DNA of 64,000 bases from Spongilla lacustris (taxonomy: Eukaryota; Porifera; Demospongiae; Spongillida; Spongillidae). Location: NCBI GenBank assembly GCA_949361645.1, contig OX442417.1:6618275-6682274 (forward strand), in the 5' to 3' direction. The notes under the pieces are model-generated. The model was not told the DNA's origin. It did not search any database and saw only the letters and a program-made list of their open reading frames with translations. Below are positions 1-10,205 of this stretch, piece after piece; within the stretch, counting starts at the first letter, position 1; each line of letters opens with the position of its first letter. The translations under genes and the position numbers were made by a program.

Positions 1-288
1 ATAAAAAGCTTCTTCCAAGATTCCTCAGTGTTCTCATGAAGGATTGAACGTAAGCATGTGGATAAAGCCCGAGCTAGTGCTGGCCTAGCTTTGGCTGGGA
101 CATGATGTATTGTGGGGCATGGCAACTTGCATACATCTTCAAAAGTAGGAAGAGACTCGAACAAAAGGGAGCCTGCATTACGTAGCATACTACTAGGCAA
201 CTCTGAGTCAACATGAACGATGTGAGTACACTTTACCTGATGGGAGGAACGATGTGATTCTGCTACAAGATTGTTGCAGTCTGAGCAC
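1..288 (-). pseudogene. RLE-type non-LTR retrotransposon, internal fragment (copy 1)
   Basis: The minus strand reads as one open frame from a C-x2-C motif (CSDCNN) through LPTFEDVCKLPCPT and KARPALARALS to ESWKKLF at the window edge. This matches, in order, the block between the N-terminal fingers and the reverse transcriptase of the complete copy at 13903-17730 (LPTFEDICQLP, KARPAFACALS, DSWLKLF). About 95 codons are visible and the rest lies outside the window. The 5' end is cut exactly at a TTA tract, so the first finger and the proline/serine-rich region are missing. It is an old fragment unless the unseen part proves otherwise. Confidence 0.8.
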
Positions 289-289
289 T

Positions 290-312
290 TAATTATTGTT
301 ATTATTATTATT
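290..312. repeat. (TTA)n microsatellite between copies 1 and 2
   Basis: Short ATT/TTA run. It abuts the truncated 5' end of copy 1 and the 3' untranslated tail of copy 2, the arrangement seen at nearly every element junction in this cluster. Confidence 0.9.
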
Positions 313-313
313 G

Positions 314-1756
314 AAAAATCACAATTACAAGTACACATATACACCACTTATATTATTATGATTATTATGCAATAAATGCAACGTAAGTAATAATGGTAAC
401 AGGTGATGAGGAATAGTTAGTTATGTTATGTAACTTAATTATTTGTAGAGAACTTGAATATTTAGAGTAGTCAGTATTTAGAGGTGTCTTGAAAGGACAT
501 TGGACAGGACAGCAAAGCTCGAACATTTGCGTCTCCCGTACAAATTGGAGGTAGCCTGGGACTTTGAGGTATTGTAGCGTGTAGCCAGACGAGAAGCCAA
601 TCGTGCCAGGTGCTGCCTAGCTTCTGTACCCCAACACCCATAGCTCTCCACAGCTAGTGGGACACACTTCCACCCAAGCTCAGAGCATTTCACATCATTG
701 GCATTATGCTTCCGCTGCTCTGCTGCCAAAGCTGCTGACCCTGCCATCACACTCACTTCAGTAAAGGTACTTGGGTTAAGCGGTGATGTGACGGTAATGT
801 CAAAGGCAGCTGGCTTGCCTAACATCCAGTCAGGGACCAGAACATCAGCAGGTCATGTACGACGTTGGTCTAACCCAAGACCACTCCCTGCTTCAACACG
901 GGCACCAATGCAGGCTCGCCTGCAAGACTCTATAAACACATCTTGAAGCCTGTTGTGCCGGGAGACTACGTCACCGGTCCAGACGGTGTGGGGGACAGAA
1001 TGGGCAGTTGGCACCTTTGGAGGAATCAATGTCTAACCACCATTTTATACCAGCTTGAAACTCTGATGTGTCAAGGTGGAGATTAAGCCCAGGAGCTGGA
1101 ACCACCTGGAGCCATGCAGAGGCATGGGGGGAAGAGGCATATAGGAGCTGTGCTCTATTAGGCAGAGATAGAGATTGGAAGAGCAGCCTGAATTGCTGGT
1201 CTTCAAGTCTGCTAGACAGCTCTTTTTGGTGGCCTGGTAATTCCAAAACTGCTTCCATTGATACAGCCTCAGCAAGTGGAATGAGGGAGTTGTAGAGTTG
1301 TAGGGATTGTAGCAGATAGTGATTGGTGTTGGAACCACTGTCAGATGCTGTGATGGAAGCGATATAGGCCGCTGAAGAGTGGTGTGATAGGGAACGCAGT
1401 CCAAGGCCACCTCTACTTAGGCTATGTTGGGCCTGTTGCCAAGCGTGGTCTGGGGTGTCTACAGAGGTGCACTCTGTGAAGCACTGGCGGACATCATCAT
1501 TGTACAATCTCAAAGCGTCAGCCACTAATGAGGGAGGAGTTGATCTTGACAAATGCACCAATTTGCAAAACCCCCCACACTGACGCAATAACAGCAGGGC
1601 AACTTGAGGGTCTGCTGAGCCAACCTCACTCAGTTGGTTCAGTAACTTCAGAGCACTTGCACATTTTTGTGCCACAATTTTAGCACAAAATATGAGGTCT
1701 CCTATTGGCGCACCAAGGATTTCAAGATGAGGAACATTGGATCTCTTCATTTCAAT
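314..1756 (-). pseudogene. 5'-truncated RLE-type non-LTR retrotransposon (copy 2)
   Basis: Two minus-strand frames carry the last part of the element protein. Positions 971-1750 start at the RT motif E region (HLEILGAPIGD) and run through the thumb to a CPFCPP half-knuckle. Positions 478-825 carry the second half of the endonuclease (GKPAAFDITVTSPL) and the C-terminus. Between them the CCHC knuckle and the RPAD part of the nuclease are frame-disrupted, so the copy is dead. Everything upstream of motif E (fingers, RT palm) is absent, as expected from 5' truncation. The 3' untranslated tail (about 314-477) ends in TTA repeats. Confidence 0.85.
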
Positions 1757-1760
1757 TGGG

Positions 1761-1776
1761 ATTATTATTATTATTT
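1761..1776. repeat. (TTA)n tract at the truncated 5' end of copy 2
   Basis: Five ATT units directly at the point where coding similarity of copy 2 stops. Confidence 0.85.
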
Positions 1777-1778
1777 TA

Positions 1779-1878
1779 CCTCACTCAGAGACTCTCAGTT
1801 GCCGTCCAACGTGGCAATGCAGCTTCCGTGTTGGGAACAATGAAGATGGGCAGTCAGGAGGAAGAGTTTTTTGTATAG
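1779..1878 (+). pseudogene. C-terminal scrap of a second RLE retroelement family
   Basis: The plus strand reads QRLSVAVQRGNAASVLGTMK, then an EEEFF-V stop. The same ending (VAVQRGNAAS-LGKMK...EEFF) occurs on the minus strand near 48780, and a related one (QRVSIALQHDNAASVLG) near 22050. There it is preceded by a CxxC/H-C knuckle and an RPDG...-type endonuclease remnant. This is therefore the last ~30 codons of a second, distinct RLE element family, trapped between TTA tracts. Confidence 0.6.
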
Positions 1879-1965
1879 TATATTGTGTGAGTGAGTGAGT
1901 GTTAGGATAAGTACCATGTTGTTTGTTTTGTTCATTTATCTTGTAACGTATTATTTTTGAAGGCA

Positions 1966-1966
<1 letters not shown>

Positions 1967-2001
<35 letters not shown>
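1967..2001. repeat. (TTA)n microsatellite
   Basis: About 11 perfect ATT units. It separates the second-family scrap from a plus-strand tail scrap of the main element family. Confidence 0.95.
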
Positions 2002-2143
2002 GAATCTGTGAAACTGAGGCACTGTGCCAAATGTACTGCCTGCTGGCTGTCACACTGATGAGGCAGAATGCAAGAGCCATCCTCCTCAGATGTGCCCGTG
2101 CTCCCCTTCTTGAGTATTAAACTTAATTGTGTTATGTAATGAA
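2002..2143 (+). pseudogene. Extreme 3' fragment of an RLE element, plus strand
   Basis: The plus strand reads ALCQMYCLLAVTLMRQNARA followed by ILLRCARAPLLEY and a stop. This aligns with the last residues of the complete copies (ELYGRLSMNLVRANATAILS and SICLTRANARAILRR). Only about 35 codons survive. It is bounded by TTA tracts on both sides and lies in opposite orientation to its neighbours, so it is a separate, severely 5'-truncated insertion. Confidence 0.65.
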
Positions 2144-2179
<36 letters not shown>

Positions 2180-2180
2180 T
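2144..2180. repeat. (TTA)n microsatellite at the 3' end of copy 3
   Basis: Twelve or so ATT units where the 3' untranslated tail of copy 3 (about 2181-2248) ends. Confidence 0.95.
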
Positions 2181-2248
2181 TATATAATTGAATTGATACA
2201 GTACAAACATGACACAGACACATGATATGCACAAAACAAGTTGCTAGC

Positions 2249-5200
2249 CTACTGAAGCTCAGGAGGAGGTATGGACCTGGACAGGATCGCGGTGGCATTG
2301 GCCCTGACAAGATTCATGCTCAACCTCCCGTATAGCTCATGGATTACCACTGACTTTGACTTTCCCAATGATGTAGCCAAACGGGACCCAAGTGTAGAAA
2401 AGAAATCCCTAGCCATCAAACCCCATGCCCCATAAGACTCCGCAACAACCGGGACACATACCCAACCCAAAACAGCACACTTGCCCGTGTTGGCTTTAAG
2501 CTTTCTCTCCTCGGTAGCCTTAGCTGCTGTGCCAGCCGTCACTCCCGCTTCCAGAAGGGTAAGTGGGTTAAGCGGAGAAGTAATGGATAGGTCCAGAGCC
2601 ACAGGCTTGCCCATGCACCAGTGAGGGATGAGGATGTCTGCTGGCCGTGTGTTGCTGTGGTCGAGAGTAAGGTTATGGCCTACTTCTAAATGGACACTAA
2701 GATGGGCACGGCGGCAGGACTCGACCACAATGTCCCGAAGCCTGTTATGGCGATAGACAACATCCCCACCACGCTTGCATGTTGTGGCATGATGGCCCAG
2801 AGGATCGAGACTTTTTTCAGGACACAGTGCACATTGGGCATCACCGGAAGTGTCTAAACCTAGCCACCACTTGACAGCAACTTGAAATTGTGATGGTTCA
2901 AGGTGGAGCCCCTGGCGCTCACATGGTGGCATTGATAACCAGGAGGCTGCATGAGGTGATGAGACGGACAGCAAACGAGCCTTGTTTGCAACTGTAGAAG
3001 CTTCCATGAGGGAACTGAGAAGTTGGTTATCGAGCTTCTCTGATAACTTGCCCTGAGAGATAGCAGATGACAGGAAGTCCTCAAACTTAATGCTGTCCTC
3101 AGCAGGGACTAACTGATTAAACATGCCCACTGCATCAGACAAATGTTGGGAAGAGTTTGGGGCTAATCCTGAGGAAGACAAAGAAGAAATGAAGGCAGCA
3201 CTTGCATGATGGGCAAGGGACCTTAAACCCAGGCCACCCCTGCTCAAGCTGAGTTGGGCCTGTTGCCAGGCAGCGTCCGATGCATCAATGCCTGTGGATG
3301 ATGAGAAACACCGGCGAACATCCTCATCAAACAATTGCAAAGCCTTAAACGAAAAGGATGGGGGGGTAGCGCGAGCAATGTGATTTAGGCAACAAAAACC
3401 ACCACAAAGGCGAATTAGAATAAATGCCACATGAGGGTCAATTGCACCAACTTCCTCAAGTTTATCTAGAAGGAATTTGGATTCAACACGCTTTGAAGAA
3501 ATAAACAAGGCACAGAACTCTGCATCACCAATAGGGATTCCTAGAATTACAAAACATGCTTTGTTTGACTTAACAATCTGCTCAGGAAATCCCTCAAGGT
3601 GGTTACGACTGTAGATCTCACACTTTCCCACATTGATGAAAAGCCCTAAAGAGGGTCCATCCTGTTGGAGCAGTGATATAACCCTCAGCAAAGCAGACCT
3701 TGGACCAGCTAGGACCCCATCATCTAAGTACCATGCATGGAGCAAAAGGCTCGAGCAATCAATGTCCTTAGCTATTTTAAGCACTAGGATGTTCAGAACA
3801 AGGGAAAAAAGGAGTGGACCCAGAGGATCGCCTTGCTGGACTCCAGACTCTGATGTGAGAGATCCCATAGAATGCCACAACAATGGGTGCTTACTGTAGC
3901 ACCAACTTACCCATGGAAGCAACTCCGGAAAATGCTTTTCACACTCGGATATGAGAATTTGACGAGAAGCTAGGTTAAAAGCATTCCTCATATCAACTTT
4001 GAGGACTCCAAAATCCTCGTCCATCCAATGCTTCTCAACACAAGATCTTACACTGTGTGCAATTTTCTCAGCTCCAAAGGAGCACGCAACACCATACTGA
4101 TAAGGACTAAAGAAATCTGCAGCCTTTGTCTTTATTGCCACACATAGACATTTTGCCGTCAACCTACGAAGAGACTCACCAACTGCAATAGGGCGGATAT
4201 CTCCTGGTGATGACTTATTCAGAGCTGTGAGGTTGGCTCCAGCCAGGTAAACAGAAACCTCTTTATGAGCTTTACCCAGTGCCAGCATGTTGATGACTGC
4301 TCTAAGTGATTGAAGCATAGGTGTTTGTAGGTGTACTTCTGCTGCATCGATTAGATGTTGGATACGAAGACCTGATGGCCCTGCTGCTGTGAGCTTAGGA
4401 AAAGACCTAAGTATGGCTAGGATGTTAAGATCCCGGGGGATGGGGAGATCAATTTCAGGCACAATAGGAACTGTGGGACAAGCACTGCTCGGGTGTTTGC
4501 TGACTAACAACTGCCAAGTAACGTCATTATTGGGAGCGACTCCAGAAGAAACAAGAGCCTGGCATGCCTTACCATACAAACCCTCTTGAGCAAGTTGTAC
4601 GGCAGATGACACATTCCTAGCACCAGAAGTAACCTTGGATTGTTGCAATCTCTTGGTGGAGGCAGAACGAGCCTTTGCCATATTCCACAGATGGCTGAAA
4701 AGACCTTGAGACCAGAGATCACATAATGACTCTATGGGTACAGGCTTAGTATGGCGCCCCCCGCATTTGGTGGAAGGTAAGACACACTTCGGAAGCATGA
4801 GCAATTTTGTCCACGACTCAATGGTGTTTTCTGAGGCTACAACTCTCAGACAGTTGGAAAGGACACGCGCAAAACTTGACTTTGCTTTGGCGGGAATAAA
4901 ACGCAAAGTAGGGCACCGGAGCTCACATACTTCAAGAAGTGATGGGAGTTGGTCTGTTACCGAGCTAGTAGTGGGTGAGCTGGTTGCATCAACGTGCAAA
5001 CTTGGACCTGAGGAAATACACTGGTTTTCAGAAGGACTGGAGTCAGCAAGGGAACTGTGAAGGAAACCACGACCACCTGAGACATTCGTGGGGCACTTCT
5101 CCAGATGAGATGCAAAGCGGGACACTGCTACAAGCTGGAGACAATGGGTGCAGACAGAGAGGTCTTGTTCCTCTAGCCACCAGGTAGGTACTTCACCAGG

Positions 5201-5860
5201 GAAAACCCCTTGAGAGTGGAGATTCATGTGACTTCGCCACATGGTGGGTGCAATGTGCTCCTGGCATCCTGCAACTATACACTGTTTCCTGTGGGCGGTG
5301 AGTAGAGGCGGCCCTGGAAGACGCGCCGACCGTGGTGATGGAGCATTTGTCCGAAGGGGCAGGGACGGGACTGAGGGCTCAGGGGAAGCAACTTGACATG
5401 GAAGTTCAGAAAACGCTTGCCTTGATGTCGAGGGTGGTTGATATGGGCCTGGAAACGGTAGATATTGCAATGGAGAGGAAGAGGAAGAAGATGAAGGCGG
5501 CGGCTGCAATGCGGAGAGCTGTTGTGAATGTGCAGATGACAGCGGTGGATTTGCGGACAGCTGCTGTGAATCTAATAATGGAGAGCCTGGAGGAGGCAGA
5601 TCATCTACGGTCGGGGAAGGCCTCGTTGATAGGAGAGGAATTACTTGTAACGAGGGTTGCGACGCCTGAGCCGATGAGCATGAAGGCGATGGGATAGGGA
5701 GCAGCGGCTGCGACGATGTCTGTGATGCTGTGGGCGTAATCGAAGCGTTAGCACACTTACCTTTCCTTCCTGGGTAGCAGTCGATGCAGACTTTCTTGCC
5801 TTTAGCACAGGTGCAACCCTTACAGAGCGCTCTCTTGCCGTTGCAGCTACAGCAAGGCAT
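2249..5860 (-). CDS. Intact RLE-type non-LTR retrotransposon ORF, 1203 aa (copy 3)
   Basis: Single uninterrupted ORF encoding target-primed reverse transcription machinery. Order: a Cys-rich CXC/TSO1-like motif at residues 3-38 (CCSCNG, CKGCTCAKG, CIDCYPG); a Pro/Ser-rich linker; a C2H2 finger near 190-212 (QCIVAGCQEHIAPTMWRSH); a C2HC finger near 237-256. RT follows, with motif 1 DIRPIAVGESLRRL, motif A VLKVDMRNAFN, motif B GVQQGDPLGP, motif C WYLDDG near residue 708 and motif E ILGIPIGD. The C-terminus has a CCHC knuckle (CALCPEK...GHHATTC, near 1010-1028) and a PD-(D/E)XK-like nuclease (RPADIL...ALDLSITSPL, from about 1070). No apurinic endonuclease domain is seen, which fits R2/R4-like RLE elements. 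YLDD replaces the usual YADD. The chosen ATG is 13 bases after an ATGGCGTAG mini-ORF at the element's 5' edge. TTA tracts flank both ends. Possibly active. Confidence 0.9.
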   Translation of the reverse strand: MPCCSCNGKRALCKGCTCAKGKKVCIDCYPGRKGKCANASITPTASQTSSQPLLPIPSPSCSSAQASQPSLQVIPLLSTRPSPTVDDLPPPGSPLLDSQQLSANPPLSSAHSQQLSALQPPPSSSSSSSPLQYLPFPGPYQPPSTSRQAFSELPCQVASPEPSVPSLPLRTNAPSPRSARLPGPPLLTAHRKQCIVAGCQEHIAPTMWRSHMNLHSQGVFPGEVPTWWLEEQDLSVCTHCLQLVAVSRFASHLEKCPTNVSGGRGFLHSSLADSSPSENQCISSGPSLHVDATSSPTTSSVTDQLPSLLEVCELRCPTLRFIPAKAKSSFARVLSNCLRVVASENTIESWTKLLMLPKCVLPSTKCGGRHTKPVPIESLCDLWSQGLFSHLWNMAKARSASTKRLQQSKVTSGARNVSSAVQLAQEGLYGKACQALVSSGVAPNNDVTWQLLVSKHPSSACPTVPIVPEIDLPIPRDLNILAILRSFPKLTAAGPSGLRIQHLIDAAEVHLQTPMLQSLRAVINMLALGKAHKEVSVYLAGANLTALNKSSPGDIRPIAVGESLRRLTAKCLCVAIKTKAADFFSPYQYGVACSFGAEKIAHSVRSCVEKHWMDEDFGVLKVDMRNAFNLASRQILISECEKHFPELLPWVSWCYSKHPLLWHSMGSLTSESGVQQGDPLGPLLFSLVLNILVLKIAKDIDCSSLLLHAWYLDDGVLAGPRSALLRVISLLQQDGPSLGLFINVGKCEIYSRNHLEGFPEQIVKSNKACFVILGIPIGDAEFCALFISSKRVESKFLLDKLEEVGAIDPHVAFILIRLCGGFCCLNHIARATPPSFSFKALQLFDEDVRRCFSSSTGIDASDAAWQQAQLSLSRGGLGLRSLAHHASAAFISSLSSSGLAPNSSQHLSDAVGMFNQLVPAEDSIKFEDFLSSAISQGKLSEKLDNQLLSSLMEASTVANKARLLSVSSPHAASWLSMPPCERQGLHLEPSQFQVAVKWWLGLDTSGDAQCALCPEKSLDPLGHHATTCKRGGDVVYRHNRLRDIVVESCRRAHLSVHLEVGHNLTLDHSNTRPADILIPHWCMGKPVALDLSITSPLNPLTLLEAGVTAGTAAKATEERKLKANTGKCAVLGWVCVPVVAESYGAWGLMARDFFSTLGSRLATSLGKSKSVVIHELYGRLSMNLVRANATAILSRSIPPPELQ

Positions 5861-5870
5861 TCTACGCCAT

Positions 5871-5916
5871 TTTTATTATTATTATTATTATTATTATTTA
5901 ATAATAATAATAATTG
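5871..5916. repeat. (TTA)n tract at the 5' end of copy 3
   Basis: ATT repeats then TAATAA repeats begin 11 bases upstream of the copy 3 start codon, so the 5' untranslated region is almost absent. Confidence 0.9.
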
Positions 5917-6105
5917 AAATACATGAAACAAGACAATACACGAATGGAATAAATGCTCATACAGAATTATTATTAATATTGTCACTAATTTATTATTATT
6001 ATTATTATTTAAAGTGCATACACAATTAATACATATGCTGGTCTGAATAAATGCACCTTAATTATAGTAAAGTCACCTATAACTACAAATCCACACTCCC
6101 ATCTC

Positions 6106-6107
<2 letters not shown>
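5917..6107. other. AT-rich spacer between copies 3 and 4, no gene seen
   Basis: About 190 bases of AT-rich sequence with a further (TTA)n run near 5988-6010. No coding similarity was found. It may hold decayed 3' tails of earlier insertions. Confidence 0.5.

Positions 6108-6143
<36 letters not shown>
6108..6143. repeat. (TTA)n microsatellite at the 3' end of copy 4
   Basis: Twelve ATT units, followed by a short tail (6144-6187) before the copy 4 stop codon. Confidence 0.95.
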
Positions 6144-6187
6144 GAGAATAAAAGCACTATTGCACACAAAAAACACCTATAGATGTT

Positions 6188-9100
6188 CTAAACTACATAG
6201 CTTCTACCTAGAATGGATCTAGCCACTGAACGCACCAGGGACATATTAAGGCGGCTGTAGATGGTGTGGAGGGCCCAAGACTTTGAAGTTCCTTGGTGCA
6301 TCCCGAGTGCAGAAGCGAGGCGGGAAAAGACACCCTGAGCTTCCATGCCCCAGTACCAAAGGTCTCCACTGCTAGGGGGATGCAGGCCCAGCCCAGCTCC
6401 TGGCACTTAGCATCATTTGCAGTGTGTTTCCTGCATTCTGCAGCATAGGCTGCTGCCCCAGCAGTGGAACTGGCGTCTCTCAAGGTGGCAGGGGTGAGGG
6501 GAGATGTTACAGTGATGTCCAGGGCAGCAGGAGATCCTCTGTCCCAGCCCTGAACCAGGACATCCGCTGGGCGAGTGTTAGAGTGGTCACTAGAGAGCCC
6601 ATACCCAGCTTCCACTCTTACTGAGAGGTGGGCTTGGCGACAGAAGTCAGCAACGATGTCACGAAGGTGGTTGTGTCTGATCACCACATCTCCCCCATGC
6701 CTGCAAGAAGTCGCGTGGTGACCCAGAGGATCAAGAACCAGATCAGGGCAGAAGGGGCAGGGAGAGGCATCTGAAGTTTTGAGACCGAGCCACCACCTAA
6801 TGGCCATTTGGAACTCTGCTGATTCAAGGTGCATTTTCAACCTCGTAGAAGGGATAGCAGTAATCCAAGAACTGGCATGGGGAGAAGAAACTGAGAGCAT
6901 GCGAGCCTTGTTCACCGGGGAAGCTGAAGACAGCAGAGAATGGAATGCAAAAGAATCCAGCATCTGGGACAGTGACTTCTGCTGAGGAGGAGAATTGAGC
7001 ACTGATTCCATGGTGATGGAGTCCTGTGGGGAGACTCGGGCATTGAAACGAATAATGGCCTGTTGTAAATGAATGTTGTCAGGGTTCCCCATTTCTAAAG
7101 CTGCCAGAGAAGAGATGAAGGCTGCACACGAGTGAAGAGACAGAGAACGCAGGCCGAGCCCACCCAGCTTAGGACTAAGTTGAGCTTGCTGCCATTGTGG
7201 GTCTGGCACATCTATTGCTACACAAGAAGACAAGCAAAGTCTCACTTCTTCGTCAAAGAACTTCAAGGAATCTTCACAGAGGATGGTTGGGGTGGTTCTA
7301 GCAAGGTGTACTAACTTGCAGTAGCCTCCACCCATGCGGAGGAGAGAGATGGCAACATGGAGATCAACTGCAGCCACATCTGAGATGGCTCTCAGCAGTA
7401 CCTTGAAAAGATTGTGTTTCTCAGCAAAGAAGCGAGAACAATGCACAAGGTCACCTATAGGAGCCCCAAGGATCTCCAGGTTGGGTAGGAATGAGGACTT
7501 AACAGAGGCTGGAAAAAGAGAGAAACCATTCCTACTAAACACTTCACACTTGGGGTAATTGATGAACAGACCCAGGTGGGGCCCCAACTCTTCAATTAGA
7601 TGCAGAGCTCGTACTACAGCTGACCTCTCCCCCGCCAGTATGCCATCATCCAGGTACCAAGCATTGAAGCGAAGATCGATGCAATCGTCGTCAGCCTCTA
7701 TGCTAGAAACAAGCTTATGGAGGACCAAAGCAAACAACATTGGGCCAAGGGGATCTCCCTGCTGAACACCTGACTGTGAGCTGATTTTGCCCATGGAGTG
7801 CCACAAAATGGAGTGAGAACCATAGCACCATGAGACCCATGGTAGCAGTTCAGGGAAGAAAGAGGAACACTCATCAAGAACTGCTTGCCTGGAAACCCTG
7901 TTAAATGCATTAGACATGTCAACCTTGCAGACTACGAAGTCCCCACTCATCCAGCCATCAACAATGCACTTTCTCAATTTGTGAACCACCTTTTCTACGC
8001 CTGCCTTACATGCCACGCCAAACTGGGAAGGCTGAAAAAAGGTGGAGAACTTATCTCTGAGGATAGAGCAAAGGCACTTTCCTGTGAGTCTGCGAAGTGT
8101 TTCACCAACAACTATGGGTCTAATGTCAGTATATCGACCCTCGCTGATTTTACCCTTGTTTAGTGCAATCAATCTACCGCCAGACAAGAAAGCAGAAACA
8201 CTTTTGGGGGCCTTACCTGAGGCTAGAATGTTAACAACCCCCCTCAGGGAGTCACAGATTGGGGTTTGGAGAGGTATTGAAGCTGCATCAAGTATGTGTT
8301 GAATAGATAGGCCAGAGGGACCTGCCGAGGTTCCTTTAGTGAAGGATCTCAAAATGCGCAGGATGTCAAAGGAAGGGCCAAGGGTAACGGGGTTGCTGGC
8401 TACGTCCGGGATTGTGGGGTGAGGACAGGGAGGATTCTTGGACTGTAGCAAGTTCCATGTTGCACTGTTAGAAGGTGCAATGCCACTGGAGAGCAGCATG
8501 CGGCAAGCTTTTCCCATCAATCCTGAGCGGCCTAGTGAAATGGCTGAAGAGATTTCTTGACTGTGGGTAGATGTTCTGAGGTTTTTGGAAGAATTATGGA
8601 GGTTGACTCGGGTTACAGACATTGACCAGAGGGTGACCAGATCATTATTTAGCCACATCTTGCACAGTGACTCGATTGGGGTGTGTGGGTTGATGACACT
8701 TCTCTGCTTCAAAGAGGGAAGGACACACTTTGGGAGCATGAACAGTTTCAACCAAGCCTCTTCGGAATTATGGAGGAGGACCTCCTTCAGAGCTGATGAG
8801 AGGGCTCGGGCAAATGCCGGCCGGGCTTTGGTAGGAACGAAGCGTAGAGTTGGGTGATGCAGCTGACAGACCTCCTCAAAGGTGGGAAGACTCAGGTTGA
8901 TCTGTGGCTCTGATGCTATGGGGGACTGGAGATGGGCTGTTTGGTCGGTTAGTCTTTGTGAGCAGCGCTGGAGGTGAGAGGCCTGCCTGGTGTTAGCCAC
9001 TAATTGGGAACAGTTGGGACACACAAACAAATTTTGGTCCAAAAGCCACTCTGCAGGTACCTGACCAGGAAGGGCTCCACTGGCATGTAGGGACATGTGG

Positions 9101-10008
9101 ATGCGCCACATGGATGGGGCTATAAGAGCTGTACACCCCTCAATGGTACACTGCTTTCTGATTGGTGTGACTGGAGGAGCTGAGGTGGACAGGGGGGAAG
9201 GATCCGGAGGATTTTGCCGGGATTCTACTGGGGGGCGCTGTGAAAGAGTAGAAGGATTGCAAGGCTGGGGCGAAGTAGGAAGAGATGAGACAGTGTGCGC
9301 CGGCGGGGAGGTTGGAGGCAGCACGGTGGAAGATGGTTGTGTCATAGGATGCAATGGTTGAAGATGAGAAGTGGATTGAATAATGACGTTTGGGGGAGCA
9401 GGAGCATTAGCACAATTTCCCCTTCTCCCGGGGTAACAGTTCACACAGGAGCGCCCCTCCCGACAGCACTTGCAAGCCGTGCAACGGGCGCCTGAGGAAT
9501 GGCACTTGCAGCAAGTGGCCGATAGTGACTCGCACTCCTGGGAAGGTGACGATGGAGATTGGGAACAAGTCTGCTGATTCGTTGCCCAAAGTAACGTCGA
9601 TGAGGGATCAATAAACCCAGATGACGATTGCTGCATATTTTGAGGGCAGTACGATGCCGAGGGGCTCGGAAGTGATGGCGGAAGCTCTGAAGACAAGGCC
9701 GGAGCCATCGTCTCTATGGACGCTTGCAGCTGCTGTAGTGTTGGTTGTAATGATTCCAGCTGCTCAGTGTCAGGGGAGCGAGTGGTAGACCATGGGAGAT
9801 GGTTCGAAGGTACCGTCGCCGTCGTCGAAGCGCTGTGGTGAGAAAATCTATTACAGCACTTACCGTGTTTAGCAGGAAGACAACACGTGCAGGCTCGTCC
9901 TGCCTTCGCACACGCGCAAAACTTGCAACGGGCGTTTCTGCCATTGCAGCTGCAGCAGGGATGAGCTCTTATAGATCTTCCTGGGCTGGATTGGCTGCGA
10001 TTAGGCAT
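6188..10008 (-). pseudogene. Full-length RLE-type non-LTR retrotransposon with one C-terminal frameshift (copy 4)
   Basis: The main frame is 1266 residues. It carries two CXC/TSO1-like Cys-rich motifs, near residues 17-52 (CCSCNG...CKFCACAKAG) and 163-200 (CCKCHSSG...CTACKCCREG), where copy 3 has one. A C2H2 finger near 286-309 and a C2HC finger near 326-347 follow, then RT motifs (DIRPIVVGETLRRL, VCKVDMSNAFN, GVQQGDPLGP, WYLDDG near 784), a CCHC knuckle (CPFCPD...GHHATSC) and the nuclease (RPADVL...ALDITVTSPL). Near 6350-6360 the frame slips. The family-like C-terminus (AQGVFSRLAS... to SILGRSYVV) continues in another frame to 6188, while the original frame ends in unrelated residues. The nuclease motif lies before the slip, so partial activity cannot be excluded. 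Confidence 0.88.
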
Positions 10009-10055
10009 GAATAGGCCTATCTAGACGATGTATTCAAAATAGCCGCAACCGCGAA

Positions 10056-10080
10056 ATTATTATTATTATTATTATTAAAT
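10056..10080. repeat. (TTA)n tract between copies 4 and 5
   Basis: ATT repeats followed by about 120 bases of AT-only-like sequence that joins the 5' edge of copy 4 to the 3' tail of copy 5. Confidence 0.9.
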
Positions 10081-10205
10081 ATTAAATTATTATAAATAAA
10101 TATATATTTTTAAATAATCGTTTACATAAAATTATAAATACATATATAATATTGTATAATATAAGCTCATACACACAACACTTGCTATATATAAACACAC
10201 TACAG

